Shown: positions 20,185-31,394 of the stretch, one piece after another
Layout of the letters: every line of letters begins with the position of its first letter
Position numbering within the stretch: position 1 is the first letter of the stretch
Assembly (NCBI GenBank): GCA_001247695.2
Contig: LGRX02035411.1
Coordinates: 62,001-126,000 of the forward strand
Direction of reading: 5' to 3'
DNA: 64,000 nucleotides
Source of the DNA: Cymbomonas tetramitiformis
Taxonomy: Eukaryota; Chlorophyta; Pyramimonadophyceae; Pyramimonadales; Pyramimonadaceae
Notes under the pieces: generated by a model
Told to the model about the DNA's origin: nothing
Seen by the model: the letters and a program-made list of their open reading frames with translations, nothing else
The model's database searches: none
Position numbers and translations under genes: made by a program

Positions 20185-20275
20185 ATCACTTCAATACGTG
20201 AGGGCTCACTTCAATACGTGAGGGCTCACTTCAATACGTGAGGGCTCACTTCAATACGTGAGGGCTCAAGACCTT
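20185..20275. repeat. 20-bp tandem repeat, four copies
   Basis: Four head-to-tail copies of CTTCAATACGTGAGGGCTCA end in GGGCTCAAGACC. The CGTGAGGGCTCACT words also occur in the snap-back repeat just upstream. Confidence 0.85.
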
Positions 20276-20590
20276 GAGCCCTGCCTTTAGCCCCCCCTTT
20301 CAGTATGTTGCGGAAGTGTTGAAGTGAGCCCTAAAAAAGTTGAAAAAACATGTTCTTCAATTCTGGTGAGACTTGTTATATGGACTCAGGAGCTATATTT
20401 TGCGACATAGCTTGTGTGCGTTTTTTGTGGGCCGGGGGGGTCCGAAAACCTACTTTTGGGTTATTGCTTTACTTGAAAGTTCCTTCAGCATATCGTCAAT
20501 ATGTCCGCAGTATATGTCCACCATATTACAGCATAGTTGCAGTACATTTTCGAAGGGTGATGGGCGTGGTAAAGGGGACTTCAATGCAGT

Positions 20591-22452
20591 ATGGTCCGAG
20601 GAGATCAAATTGTTCATGGTGAAAAGCGACCTCGCCATGAACGATCCCCTCAATCATCATCACCAAGTGATGCGGAGCGACATCGAACCGGCTTGCCTTC
20701 GGCTAGAGCCGCCGCCCTCGTCCAAGGGAAGGCGGCCCCCCCCGTACAACAATCTTCGTTAGCCAAGCGCGCGATGAAAAATCCCGCGCAAGGCGGGTGC
20801 TTAGCCGATCGAGAGCCGATCAAACCTTCCAATGCTCAGGAGGGTACATCCCTCAAACCCCCTCCCAATATCAAGCTCATATTCCCGGAAGGTTGGAGTA
20901 CCGCGGAAGGCTTCCGCGACCCGGAGTATGAAACGATTACGAAGAAGGAACGCCTTTACAATACCGCGTGGCCGACTTGGTTACCACCTTCCGACATCTT
21001 GGAGCTAGAACCGGCAACGGTAACCTTTAAGGGGAAATCGTTTCGACTTGTTCCACCGGTGCCTAATTGCTTGCAACGGATTGTCGAAAGGATTCGTGGC
21101 ATGCAAGAGGCAAGGTAAGGGACTCTCGCGGGGCATGATTTCCCTCCCACCATTCATCACGTGGCTCGCTGCAATAGTGCTGCAGTACGCTATCGTGATG
21201 GTTGCAGCATGTTGATGGGATGCTGAACACATGTTGGGACGATATTGTGCAGAGATGCGGGCGAGGCGCCCCCCGAGGCGCACGAGGCCCAAAGCAAGGA
21301 GTCTCCCCCGCCGCCCAATGCTGAGGCACCCACGAGCCCTCCACTAGCCGGCGGGAGTGCAAGGTAAGGGACTCTCGTGGGGCATGGTTTCCCTCCCACC
21401 ATTCCTCACGTGGCTCGCTGCAATAGTGCTGCAGTACGCTATCGTGATGGTTGCAGCATGTTGATGGGATGTTGAACACATGTTGGGACGATATTGTGCA
21501 GAGATGCGGGCGAGGCGCCCCCCGAGGCGCACGAGGCCCAAAGCAAGGAGTCCCCCCCGCCGCCCAATGCTGAGGCACCCACGAGCCCTCCACTAGCATT
21601 GGAGGACCCTGAAGGATGGCTTGGTCGTCAATACACGGCTTACGAGAAGTCGCTCATGATGGGTCCCGAACCCATGTGTTCCAAGTACAACAAGGTGAAC
21701 ATCGGCGGTGTCTTCTATCGCACTAGAGACGGGGACAAAGGGAAAGTGACAACCCAGTGTTTCGTCCGCGCATCCTTCCCCAAGAATGATGCCGATGCCG
21801 ATGACGAGTGGGAGGACAGGTACGACCTCAACCACCAGTTTGCATGCTTCTTTGCCTTTTCGTATATCTCTGCAACATATATGCAATACGTCCCCAACAT
21901 ATTGAGGGTATGTTGTACGTATATTACAAAAACATTGAACATTTCGTGCGCAGGTATGGTATCATCAACGCCATTCTGCGGGTTAGCATTGGCGGTGTGC
22001 TCTACACTTTTTTAAAGTGTGATTGGTTACCCGTGCCCACGGAAGCTCAGATCGCAAGCTTCAAGCTGAAGAACTCCATCCTCGGCGTGGACAAGGTGTC
22101 CAAGGCTTACTACACCTTCAACCCATGGGACACCTCCAAGTACACTATGGACAACCGAGAGCCCTACCTACTGGCCAATCAAGTCCAAGCGCAAGTAGTG
22201 ATAGTCAAACACCCCTGCATGGATTCAGCGGTGATACTTGATACGAGCGACCGCAATATGGAGAAACTTGCACTCGTTGATAGGCCCGTAGGTAGTGATG
22301 GTCACTTTGACACATGCGGGAAGTGTAGAGTCGGTGGCGAGCTCCTTCTGTGTGAGAGGGCAGGCTGCAAAGAGGCTATGCACGTGCGATGCGCAGGGCT
22401 CACCGACATCCCCACTGGAATGTGGTACTGCAGAAAGTGTGATGACGCATAG
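20591..22452 (+). CDS. PHD-finger protein with CACTA-transposase-like (DUF4216-like) region
   Basis: Four exons with good GT-AG sites: 20591-21114, 21253-21363, 21502-21819, 21954-22452, giving 483 aa. The N-terminal 174 residues are basic and Pro/Ser-rich, then unassigned. Exons 2 and 3 both begin with the same 35-residue segment (DAGEAPPEAHEAQSKESPPP and following), a tandem exon duplication in frame. Residues about 225-425 (YNKVNIGGVFYRTRDG, then RYGIINAILRVSIGGVLYTF, LKCDWLP and EPYLLANQVQAQVVIVKHP) resemble the DUF4216 region found at the C-terminus of En/Spm (CACTA) transposases. Residues 438-480 form a C4HC3 PHD finger (CGKC, C-ERAG-C, H-VRC, WYCRKC) ending the protein. The catalytic transposase core is absent, so it may be a domesticated or captured fragment. 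An upstream exon cannot be excluded. Confidence 0.7.
21115..21501 (+). repeat. 249-bp tandem duplication of intron plus exon
   Basis: The introns 21115-21252 and 21364-21501, with the exon between and its copy at the start of exon 3, repeat with a 249-bp offset and few differences. The duplicated exon has phase-2 boundaries at both ends, so the coding frame is kept. The introns contain the CAACATGTTGATGGGATG and TTGAACACATGTTG words typical of the surrounding satellite DNA. Confidence 0.85.
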
Positions 22453-23260
22453 TAGTGCCTCTGTACACATTTGATATACCTGTAATATACCAGATACGTA
22501 TTGCGGACATATTGTAAGTATTATGCAATATGTGAGCAGCAGGGGGGTCTTACCCCTTTACCCCATGCAGTCATGTGTTGCATAATTCACTCTGATTGTA
22601 GACATATTGCACATGTACTAAAGATATTCTGCATGAGGGAATGTTTCAATATGTGTTCAACACATATATTGCAAACGTGTTGAATGATTCATCTGATTGT
22701 AGACATATTGCACATGTACTAAAGATATTCTGCATGAGGGAATGTTTCAATATGTGTTCAACACATATATTGCAAACGTGTTGAATGATTCATCTGATTG
22801 TAGACATATTGCACATGTATTGAACGATTCCTTATGCGTGAATGTTTCAACATGTGTTCAACACATGTTCAATACGTGTGTTGCAGGCGGTTGCAGACAT
22901 ATTGAACACCCCTCCAATCGTTTTGCCTTATTTCAATACATCGGGGCCCCAATTCAAAAAGCCCCCCAGAACCGACTTCTGCGATACGCGTCCAAATGCC
23001 GTGAAAACTTGTCCCCATAACGCTAGACCCTTCCTTAGATGATACCAAGTGCTAGTGGGTGAGTCTGACACCATTTGGGTGCCCATGCTAGCATACTCAT
23101 TTTCGCTGTGTCCAGGCTGATCGCGGTTCAATAGTTTGGCCAATATGTTACACGTGTATTGGAATGTCCAGATATTAGCATACCGTCTCCAATATGCCTC
23201 CAATATGTCTCCAATACGTGTTCAACACGTGTATTGAACCCGTCTAGAAACGTAGGGATT
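22453..23260. repeat. CAATA/ATATTG-rich repeats downstream of the PHD gene
   Basis: Contains tandem copies of a unit of about 100 bp (GATTGTAGACATATTGCACA then GAATGTTTCAATATGTGTTC, at 22595, 22695 and 22797). It also holds ACACGTGTATTGAA words in both orientations. No coding potential recognised. Confidence 0.65.
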
Positions 23261-24561
23261 CCAATATGCGCGACTAATATTTTTATTACCCCGCGTACTC
23301 ACGACGCTCTGCCCCGCCCGGTACTAATTCTTATTCAAGTTATCGCGCATGACCCTCATTTGACTTTTCCAACGTGTAATCACTAATCAGTTAAGATACG
23401 CTGTTGCCTGTTAAGTTGGCGATGCGGGTTTAGGGTCGTCCAGGACCGATGCCGGTCATACACTCTACTATATGAAGTGGCACGGCTCGGATGACACGCG
23501 GACGGCATGGCACGCCGTTTTGTCTCCATATATACTAGTTACTTTACCCATTTGCCGTTTATTCTCGGAGTCATCAATATATAAACTCGCCAGCATCGTC
23601 AATCTCACCGGTACATATCGCATTGAAAGAAGTAAATTTCAATACAGACAACCGCAGGATTACTCCTCAGTATGGCATTGAATCCTTATTCGGTAGTTAG
23701 TTGAGCGGCATACTCGTACTATTATTATAAATATGAATGTGGGGTGCCGGAGTACTGTTTTTTTAAGAAGGCGCATCGACCTATCGAAAGGTTTTGATAT
23801 ATCCATGCATACACGTGGGAAAAGTACGACATCCCTACTAAGTAACATAGGCTTTGCCACGTGTATAACTGTATATCAAGGTATGTGAAAAACCCTCCCG
23901 AAAAACTAACTACTCTAGCATAAAAATTACAAGGTTACTATAAATATATACGGCATTACGCTCGAGATTCTTCTGAGATGCCAATCGCGCGGCTCTGTTG
24001 TATTTACGTGAAGCTAGTAGCTTCGTTTCTGAGCGGTAAAGATAAAAAGTTTAAATCGCCCGCATGTGACATATATCGGCGCGGTGGAAGCGTGGTGGGC
24101 CCTTAACCTGCTAGATATATAACTGTGCAGTGATATAACTATATAAGTTGTTAAACCGTAGGATAGGGGTTTCGGAGATCAGAACGGTAACGTGTGTCGA
24201 CATAAAGTATACGTCTACATAAATACCTAAGCTGGTTTCGCATCTACGGGTGACGGTCACCCAGCCTACTTGAGGGTGTGACACGTGTCAGTGTTGGTGC
24301 TGGCCACAGTGTCACGTATCCAGCATGTCATTCGTGATCGTCACGACCCGCGATGTATCAAATATGATGCGAAACCTAGCGGATCTGCCGAGTATCTTCC
24401 ATCGTCATATATAAAACAATGTTCATTACACATGAATTGCGCCGTGCGGCAGAGTGTTACTTCCAGCAGGTCAGCCACTCGCGAGTCATGGGGAAACAGA
24501 AGCTGTACCGCTAGACCAGAAGCCCGAAAAAGGTGAGCCAGGCCGGGAATCGATCCCCGGA
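23261..24561. other. AT-rich intergenic DNA, nothing recognised
   Basis: Only short chance frames. No RNA gene, repeat family or promoter signature could be supported here. Confidence 0.4.
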
Positions 24562-25195
24562 TCACGGGGAGACAGACTTTTGCCCCCCCCCCCATAAATT
24601 GGGGGTGACTGTCTCTTCCTGTTCAGTTCAGATTTCATCTTACTTTGATCCCGCGGAACCAGCGATTATCGTAGCGGAACAAGCTACTCACACCCGGCTG
24701 GGCGCATTGCTCACCGACGCATCTGACTCCGCGTGCCTCCAGAAGCACCGGTCGTCTCCCCGGAACGGAACCAGTTCCCGGACTTCGCGTGCGGCATCTG
24801 CACGTCCAACAACGACATCGCGACATCAGCTACGTATTGCTTTGACGACGACCTTGAGCGCGTCAAGCCACATCTTGTTCGAGTAGAATTCATCACATGC
24901 TTGACTTCTACGGCTTTGAGCAGCATTCGCTTCTACATTTTTTTTTCGACACGTGTCCAGTGTCGCGAACAACGTGTAACGTCAACCTACTTTACACTCT
25001 GGCCAGCAGCACCTCAACTGCAGCAAATTTGGCTTACCGCACGACGTTTCTGACGCGTCCGCCGTTTTCAGCGTCAAAATCTACCCCAATTTGACCTTTT
25101 CATCACTTGAAATTGTCAATTTTACGAAAAGTTGGAGTTTCGCCACGAAACCCTATCTTTCACTCGCAGAATTCTGCAGCCTGCGGTCTGCACCC

Positions 25196-25633
25196 ATGTC
25201 CCCCGCACGTCAGCATGCGCGTATGGTCGCTGTGCGTTCAGTGGTGGCATATCTCCGGCTACGTCGACATCATTTTACCTCTGGCTATGGTCTGGTGGTG
25301 TCTGGTGGTGCTTATGCGCCAGACACCAACATCGCGAGTCCATCGCCTTCGCCAATGACGCGACCTCTGACCACACCGAGTTGCGTCCGCAGCGGCCTCC
25401 ACTCTCCCCTCCACCCCGCGTGCCCCTTGGCCACTGCCTGGTGGCGTGTGGTGGTGCTGCGATGCCCCGCCATCCCACCGATTCTCCTCTCTGCTTTCGC
25501 ACTCGTGTGCAGCGGAGTGGGCACACGCCGCATTTTCCACCTTCGCCCCCCTCAGGGTGTCCTCGTCCCCGCAATCGCTCTGGTGTTGGTGCCATGCATC
25601 ATGGCACTGCACCGCCGCGTGGGCATTGGTTGA
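25196..25633 (+). pseudogene. 141-aa-family ORF of element F, frameshifted inside
   Basis: Opens MSPARQHARMVAVRSVV and keeps LVVSGGAYAPDTN, and the same frame ends HRRVGIG then stop. In between, the second conserved motif (HCLVACGGAA) lies in a different frame. Compensating indels have therefore scrambled the middle of the protein, although the frame stays open. The element is probably inactive for this product. Confidence 0.55.
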
Positions 25634-25925
25634 CGACATCCCAGCGGCGCTCGACTCCATCCACGATCGAGGATTCCGCCGCCATCCACCCTCGCACGCT
25701 GGAGCCTAGTAGCCTTTGTAGGCCTGCGGGAGTAGACATCCCCGCAGCACGTGCATGGGCGTAAGCCCCTAGAGCAGGCATCTTGAGACCGGCGTTGGCG
25801 TAGCCGTACTAGCTGGGTTGAGCGAAAGGCCCCGTTGGGTCTCGCATGATGCTTGCTTTGTTAGGCTTTAGGCTTTGTGGCCGACCGTAGGATGTTAGGA
25901 CCGCCTTGGCCAGCTTGCGTCGTGG

Positions 25926-26170
25926 CACCTCACGCCTTCGGGGTGAGGTGGTGTCACGGGGAGACAGACTTTTGCCCCCCCCCATAAATTGGGGGTGACT
26001 GTCTCTTCCTCTGTCACCCCTCGCCCTGTGGTGTCACTTGCATCTTGACTGTCCGTGTGTTCGTTTCGCTCTGCGATAGTAAAACAACCTAAGTATTCTA
26101 TTATCTCATCTTAGTTTGTTGTGACCTCCGGGATCTCCGCTGTCCAGCTTCGTTCGTTCGGGGACCGTGA
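25926..26170 (+). repeat. UUCG-hairpin/PPT module and proximal 3' LTR of element F
   Basis: CCTCACGCC-TTCG-GGGTGAGG is followed by GGTGGTG, then the LTR start TCACGGGG at 25954. The LTR opens with a stem GGGAGACAG/CTGTCTC enclosing CCCCCC...GGGGG. This is the same layout as in A with different bases. Confidence 0.7.
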
Positions 26171-26193
26171 TATATATAAGTTATATTATCATA

Positions 26194-26536
26194 CAGTAAT
26201 CACTCACCGTTAAGAACACAGGGATTTTGGGCCAGCCAGCCGTACTCATCGAGTTGGGTACCCCCCCCCGCCAGCGTCAGCGTCATAAGAGAACTCGAAG
26301 AATAGTAAGCCATTTTCTTTCAATTAGCCAGCTTTTTTCCTTAAATTTGCATTGATAAACCCTTAAAACGGCGATAATTTCAGGAAAAATCGCCTGCGGC
26401 GCCAGCACCACGGTTTCTTATTCGGAAAATTTCTTAGCCGAAAAAGCCAGCCCGCCGTACTCATCGAGTTGGGTACCCCCCCCCAAACGCTGGCTAGTTT
26501 CTTAACGTCGGGTTTTCTTAAAGGTGAGTGATTACT
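26194..26536. mobile_element. Tc1/mariner-like MITE J (343 bp) with TA duplication
   Basis: Inverted ends CAGTAATCACTCACC...GGTGAGTGATTACTG, followed inward by TTAAGAA on both sides, are flanked by TA (26192-26193 and 26537-26538). CAGT ends with TA duplication are typical of Tc1/mariner. Two internal copies of GCCGTACTCATCGAGTTGGG plus TACCCCCCC sit about 245 bp apart. No ORF. It lies inside the AT-rich part of element F's right LTR. Confidence 0.8.
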
Positions 26537-27106
26537 GTATATATATATATATCCGTTCCCATCAGCGAGCGAGACGAACGGCTAAGCGGAGGAGATAATA
26601 AAATACTTTAGGGGTTCCGTTCGATGTGAAAGCAGATATATTGATATATATGCTTGCACTGGAAAATGATAAGCAGCGCGGTAGGGTTTCGGTTCTCGGC
26701 TAAAGTCGGATAATACAATAATGGTGGTCGGACTTAAGCTGGCAGGACCGTGACACACTCGCGGAGCAAACAGGCAGGCACTGCAAGTGACATCCTACTA
26801 GGCGAGGGGTGACACAGGGGCACCACTGTTCCCCCCTTATGGGGGGAGAAAGTTGGCACTCCCATGACACCACCTCACCCCGAAGGAGGGAGGTGCACTG
26901 CAGGGCCAGCCGGTACATCCGGGCAGGCGGCTAGGAAGAAATGTCAGAGTTAGTCTAGGGGCTACACCAACCCAGCTAGGAGCAGCGAAGGACATTAACA
27001 CTCTACATTTCTAATCACGATGTGCCAGTTAGGGTTCGGGTAGGTTTTAGGCGGTGGCGGCGTCATTCCCGATGGTGAACGGTGTCGAGCGCCAAGTAGT
27101 CAACGT

Positions 27107-27530
27107 TCAACCAATGCCTGTGCGATGCCAAAGCCAAAAACGGCCGGGCACCACCAGAGCAAGTGTGCCGTTGCAAGGGGGGCGAGTGTGAAAAATGCGG
27201 CGAGACAGCGCGCAATTCTCCAACCCCAAGGTAAAACCAACGTTAGGGCAAGGTGGGGGGGGGTGCGGCGGCACCACCAGCCACCACCAGATGGCAACCA
27301 GGGGGCGCACAAGATGTAGGTGTAAACGGTGAAAAACGCGGAGAGTCGGAGTCGTCACAGTCAGAGCTCTCGTTGTCGATGTTGTTGCAAACGCTGGTGT
27401 CGATGTTGGTGCTTGGTGCACAAGCACCACCAAGCACCACCAGACTGTAACCAGCGGTAAATTGTTGCCCTCGAAGGAGTTCAAGCGCCGATCTCAGCGC
27501 GCCCATGCGCGCACGCTGCCGCAAAGAAGC
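27107..27530 (-). pseudogene. 141-aa-family ORF of element G, single frameshift
   Basis: Begins MASLRQRARMGALRSALELL and keeps LVVLGGACAPSTN and HHLVVAGGAAAP. After a C-tract (the G-run near 27250 on the + strand) the frame shifts, and the end, TLALVVPGRFWLWHRTGIG then stop, is in another frame. The 424-nt span is within two bases of the 426 nt of intact copies, so one homopolymer indel explains the break. Confidence 0.6.
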
Positions 27531-28224
27531 CATGCAGCTGCGGCTGTAAAATCTGCAAGATAAGGAGTTTGGGTTTCCAAGGATAACGTAACTTTTCGCA
27601 AATTTAACAATTTCCAACAATGAAAAAGTCAAATTGGGGTAGATTTCGACGAGGAACACGGTGGTAATGTCAAAACCGTCGTACGATAAGCCAATCTTCC
27701 GGCAGCAAAGGCGCTGCTGGCCAGAGTGTCGGTAATTGTCGGTTACGCACGTAAAAGTGCGCTAGATGTCGGTAGATGTCGGTACTAAAGATGTCGGGAT
27801 GTCGGGGGTGACCGGTGCGAAGGCTAGGCGGTCGATGTCGGCAGTTAATTGTCGGAAGATGTCGGTACTAGAAATATGTCGGTACTAGGAAGATGTCGGT
27901 ACTAGAAATATGTCGGTACTAGGAAGATGTCGGACTAAAAAGATGTCGGATAGAATCGCCGGGCGCGAAGCGGACGGAGAATGAAAGAAACAACACCACT
28001 GAACGTAGGTGGGTCCTGACCTGATGTGAAAGCAGATATTATTGATATATATGCTTGTCACTGGAAAATGAAAAGCAGCGCGGTAGGGTTTCGGTTCTCG
28101 GCTAAAGTCGGATAATACAATAATGACAGGACCGTGACACACTCGCGGAGCAAACAGGCAGGCACTGCAAGTGACATCCTACCAGGCGAGGGATGACACG
28201 GGGGGCACCATTGTTCCCCCCTTA

Positions 28225-29481
28225 CAATAATACTGCATATTTAAGAGAATAGGGATATGCGGTCAGCCAGCCTCATCGGTAAAACGTGACCCCCTCCCCA
28301 AACATGCCGTGCCGGCGCTTAACGAAGCGCGATCCAATAAGGTCAACGATAGCCAGGTTTGCTGTTCCTTATTTGCGACGACCATACAAAGTGTAGGGCT
28401 AAATCACGTTGGAAATGCTATGTCACGGAACGGGCAGCCAGCCAGCGTATTCTGTTAAATTCTGAAGAAATTTCCTGACTCCCAGTATGGATCCCAGTAC
28501 TACGAGGCAGGAGCTTAGGGAACTTCATAGTGATTTAAAGGATGGCGTTATTAGCCAAGAAGACTACGACGACCTCAAGCGCATCGTCATGGTATTTTCA
28601 CCCTGCATTCTGTAATATTCTAGTTACAATTACCATCGATTTCCTAAAAATCAGCTTCCGAAATTATTCCAGCCAGCGTCGTTTCCTTATCCTTATTATC
28701 AACCAAAAAGACTACGTTCCCATCTAGCCAGCTCCCGTTCTCTTATTTGGACCCATTCTCTTAACACCTTAAGGGCGAATTGCCATACTGCTCATACTGA
28801 TCCTGTTTTCCAGGAACTTATTTTCACGTTTTCGGCAATAACTCAAGTTCTAGACATCCATTTGCCACGATTCTTCGCATATCTTATATTGCGGAACTAG
28901 GTGGATGATGTGGCACTTCATTATCACTCGCACCGTATGTGCACACCTGAATATATGTGACCCATCATCGCCATACTTAAGGAAATTCTGTTGAACCGTT
29001 GTTGGGGGCATTTTTGGGCATGCGCCATGAACATGCTACCACTATTGACTTGATGTTATGAGTGGGCGATGACGTATCATGGTGTATACCAATGGGGGAA
29101 AATATCATATCCTTGATTTGAAGCCTTTAGAGCACTCTCCATAGAGTACGCTTTTGTCACCTGGCAGCAGAACACCCCTGCACTATCCACAAAGTCCTCC
29201 ACTCGATAAACCGAGTTTGGTGGGCATTGAAGGGTTGAGGGACCTCGCCCAAGTCCCCAATATGGACACTAATACTTCATAAATATCCAATAGTTGACTA
29301 CCGTGGTAGTTATGGATGTTTCCGCCCTCATACTGATCCCATACTGCTAAAAACGAATTCGCCCTTACGGTGTTAACGATTTGAAAAGGCTCGGGGTCAT
29401 CGGAAAAACGCGACCCCCCACCCAAACAGGTGGTTCCTTATCGTCGATTCTCTTAGGGGTTAAAGGTGAGGTACGTTACTG
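28225..29481. mobile_element. TA-flanked mariner-like element I (1.26 kb)
   Basis: Inserted in element G's right LTR. The outer ends, CAATAATACTGCATATTTAAG and CAGTAACGTACCTCACCTTTA (inverted), are flanked by TA on both sides (28223-28224 and 29482-29483). The joined LTR reads through exactly when it is removed. Sub-terminal GACCCC and CATCGGxAAAACG words are inverted near both ends. It contains a 42-codon exon-like frame at 28488 but no recognisable transposase. Confidence 0.7.
28488..28616 (+). CDS. small exon-like ORF inside element I, SHOCT-like helix
   Basis: ATG opens MDPSTTRQELRELHSDLKDG, then VISQEDYDDLKRIVM, with a GT (ATCGTCATGGTATTTT) right after. The run L-x2-L-x2-D-L-K-D-G-V-I-S-x-E-D-Y-x2-L-K resembles the short SHOCT-type helix found at protein termini. 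If the GT is a donor, the rest of the protein is missing. It may be a captured gene fragment. Confidence 0.3.
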
Positions 29482-29511
29482 TATGGGGGGAGAAAGTTGG
29501 CACTCCCATGA

Positions 29512-29770
29512 GATTCGTTTATTATGACTGAGTGAACTGCGAAATGCTGACTGCTGACGTGGCACCTCGGGGGTCGGGGCGAGGGGTGACAAACTGCCAA
29601 TAGAGGAACCACTACCCCCCATCCCCCCCATAAGGCGGGGGCGAGTGTCTCCTCCTCTTCGTCACCCCTTGCCACGCCAGCATGCATCATTCCGACAGTT
29701 TTATGCCACCACCTATGTTTTTCTGTGTATGTATTTATATATCCCTTATATATATACTTACTGACTCTGG
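29512..29770. repeat. head-to-head fragments of two LTRs of the miniature family
   Basis: 29530-29590 (GCTGACGTGGCACCTCGGGG, GGCGAGGGGTGAC) matches, in inverse orientation, the LTR interior of element H. 29595-29760 (CCCCCCATAAGGCGGGGG, GTGTCTCCTCCTC, GTCACCCCTTGCC, an AT-rich tail) resembles the start of the F-type LTR in direct orientation. Neither has a partner, so these are rearranged solo-LTR remnants. Confidence 0.45.
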
Positions 29771-31394
29771 CGCACGTTTCACCCACTCGCATTAATGCGT
29801 TCAGAAGGGTTAAGGGGAGGGATGGCATGGGGAGGGGGGCGTTGGAGGGCAAAGGTTGCCGTCCTCGGGTCCTGAATCCACTATCCTCAAAGTCAACGTC
29901 AAATAGTCGTCAAATTGCTGACATGCGCTGGTGGCGACTGGTGAGTGGTGACGTGGTGAGGGTCAGGGTGACAGTCATCCAGCTTCACAGCAGGATGAGG
30001 AGAGCATCACGATCGTACGATCCAGAGTTCACAGTTCTGTCGATGTAGTCGTGGTTTGACCAGAGGTCTCTTGGGACTTGGCTTTGACCGTCGCGTTGCG
30101 TGACGTGAAGTAGTGACACAGTAGCTATCACGTTGAGACAGTTCAACAGATACAGTACAGTCGTAGGTTGAAACGCCTGCCTGCTACACCTGAGACAGTG
30201 ACACAGTTGAACAGTGAGTGACACAGTTGACAGTATCATATAGTCCATTAGATTACCATAGCTGCACAGCTCAACACAAACAGCGTCCACTCGACTGTAT
30301 CTGTGGAACTGCTCGAGACTCTTCCGAGAGAGCTTCTGGGTTTCAATTTCCAACGACAGACCTAACTTCCTGATATAGTTTGAACGAAATGATGGACGGG
30401 ATATCATCGAGTGATAGAAGGCTTTTTGATCTCATAACGTATATCTCATCTTGCCTTGCGCGTTCGCCTTTTAAACTATTGGAACTCAGAACACAATGCT
30501 TTCTTACCTTGGTCCAGGTCTTGAGAGTACCAGAGACCATCATAAATGTGCGATGTCTCTTGCAAAAGTAGAAATTTATCATTATCATGGTATTGAAGTT
30601 TCATTGTGCACACTTGTGTTCGGACGTGTTGGTTCAAGGGAGTTTGCCCTTTACGGGTTGCCTAAGTATTTCGATAGCTGTTGTGCTCTAACTGCGCCGG
30701 TATCAATAGAAATAAGTGCTCACTGTATCCTTATCACTAAAAGTTTTCACTGTTATTGATAGATGTAGCGTTTGTGGGCTATATCGCAGAACTGAAGACA
30801 TTGGCCGCACCACAGACGTTGACCAGCTGACAAAAATGGAAGCTTACATGAGGTGATCACTTGGAAGCAGCAGTGATCTTCGCGAATACAGTAAAGCTGC
30901 TTGCTTCAAGTTTCTAAATATCTTGCTAATCTTTGGTTCTTGACCATATATGTGCTTCACTAGGTCCATCGGTTTGGCGGCAACGCAAGGCGAAGTTGCG
31001 CGCGCGCTGAAGGCTGCGGGAGGCTCTCCGGCCCAGCAAAGCTCCGCCGTTCCTAGGTTCTTTTACAGCACCATCATACCCAGCTTCGAGTTGATAGGGA
31101 ATGCCACCTACTCGCTTACCCCCGTTAGAAGGGAATGAGTCGCGTGTCTCGAGTGCGAAACGGAGGTCGTCAACTATTATGGTCGGACGTGCCTTCCCAA
31201 GTCCACAATCGAGTCGTAATTTCTTTAGTGGATTTTCGTGAGTCTTATTACAGTCCGAACTCCGAGTCAAATAGCTGTTGTGCAGTGTTCACAGTCTTCT
31301 TTTTTCAAGCAGCTCATTGCAGCGTCAAGATCGGGGAAGGCTGCCGTGCGTGTCATTATACGCCGCTGAGTTGAATTTGTGTGTTCACTTCCAG
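29771..31394. other. region upstream of the RPAP3-like gene
   Basis: Probably holds the promoter and first exon(s) of the gene whose first recognised exon starts at 31395, since that exon begins inside a codon. No upstream exon could be fixed. CAGTGACACAGTTGA words repeat near 30190-30240. No RNA gene or transposon is recognised. Confidence 0.35.

Larger units (their letters stand above)
24562..26563 (+). mobile_element. miniature LTR element F, 5' LTR mostly deleted
   Basis: The left end keeps only 57 bp of LTR (TCACGGGGAGACAG... to CTGTCTCTTCCT, 24562-24618) before the sequence jumps to element interior. The right LTR begins at 25954 after the UUCG hairpin and GGTGGTG. It continues past 26170 into AT-rich sequence, is broken by mariner-like element J, and ends near 26563 (end uncertain). 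No target duplication can be matched, as expected after an internal deletion. The leader before the ORF is clearly homologous to that of A, B and G (GCTCTGG-CAGCAGC, CCAATTTGAC and GTTAATTTTA-type words). Confidence 0.7.
26623..29511 (-). mobile_element. miniature LTR element G, right LTR split by element I
   Basis: The left LTR is 26623-26867. The right LTR runs 28023-28224, is interrupted, and resumes at 29482-29511 with the missing end of the LTR sequence (TGGGGGGAGAAAGTTGG...CCCATGA). In element sense it starts TCATGGGA, and the polypurine/UUCG module is present beside the left LTR (26868-26895). The interior carries a frameshifted member of the 141-aa ORF family. LTR copies differ by several substitutions and a 17-bp-scale indel near 26750, so it is older than A. 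Confidence 0.75.

Noticed and set aside
24480..24570. Possible circularly permuted tRNA (B-box-like GGATCGATTCC before an A-box-like TGGTCTAGCGG on the minus strand)
   Set aside because: The T-arm palindrome gives a 6- or 8-nt loop instead of 7, and the two would-be acceptor halves do not pair. The boxes alone are not enough.
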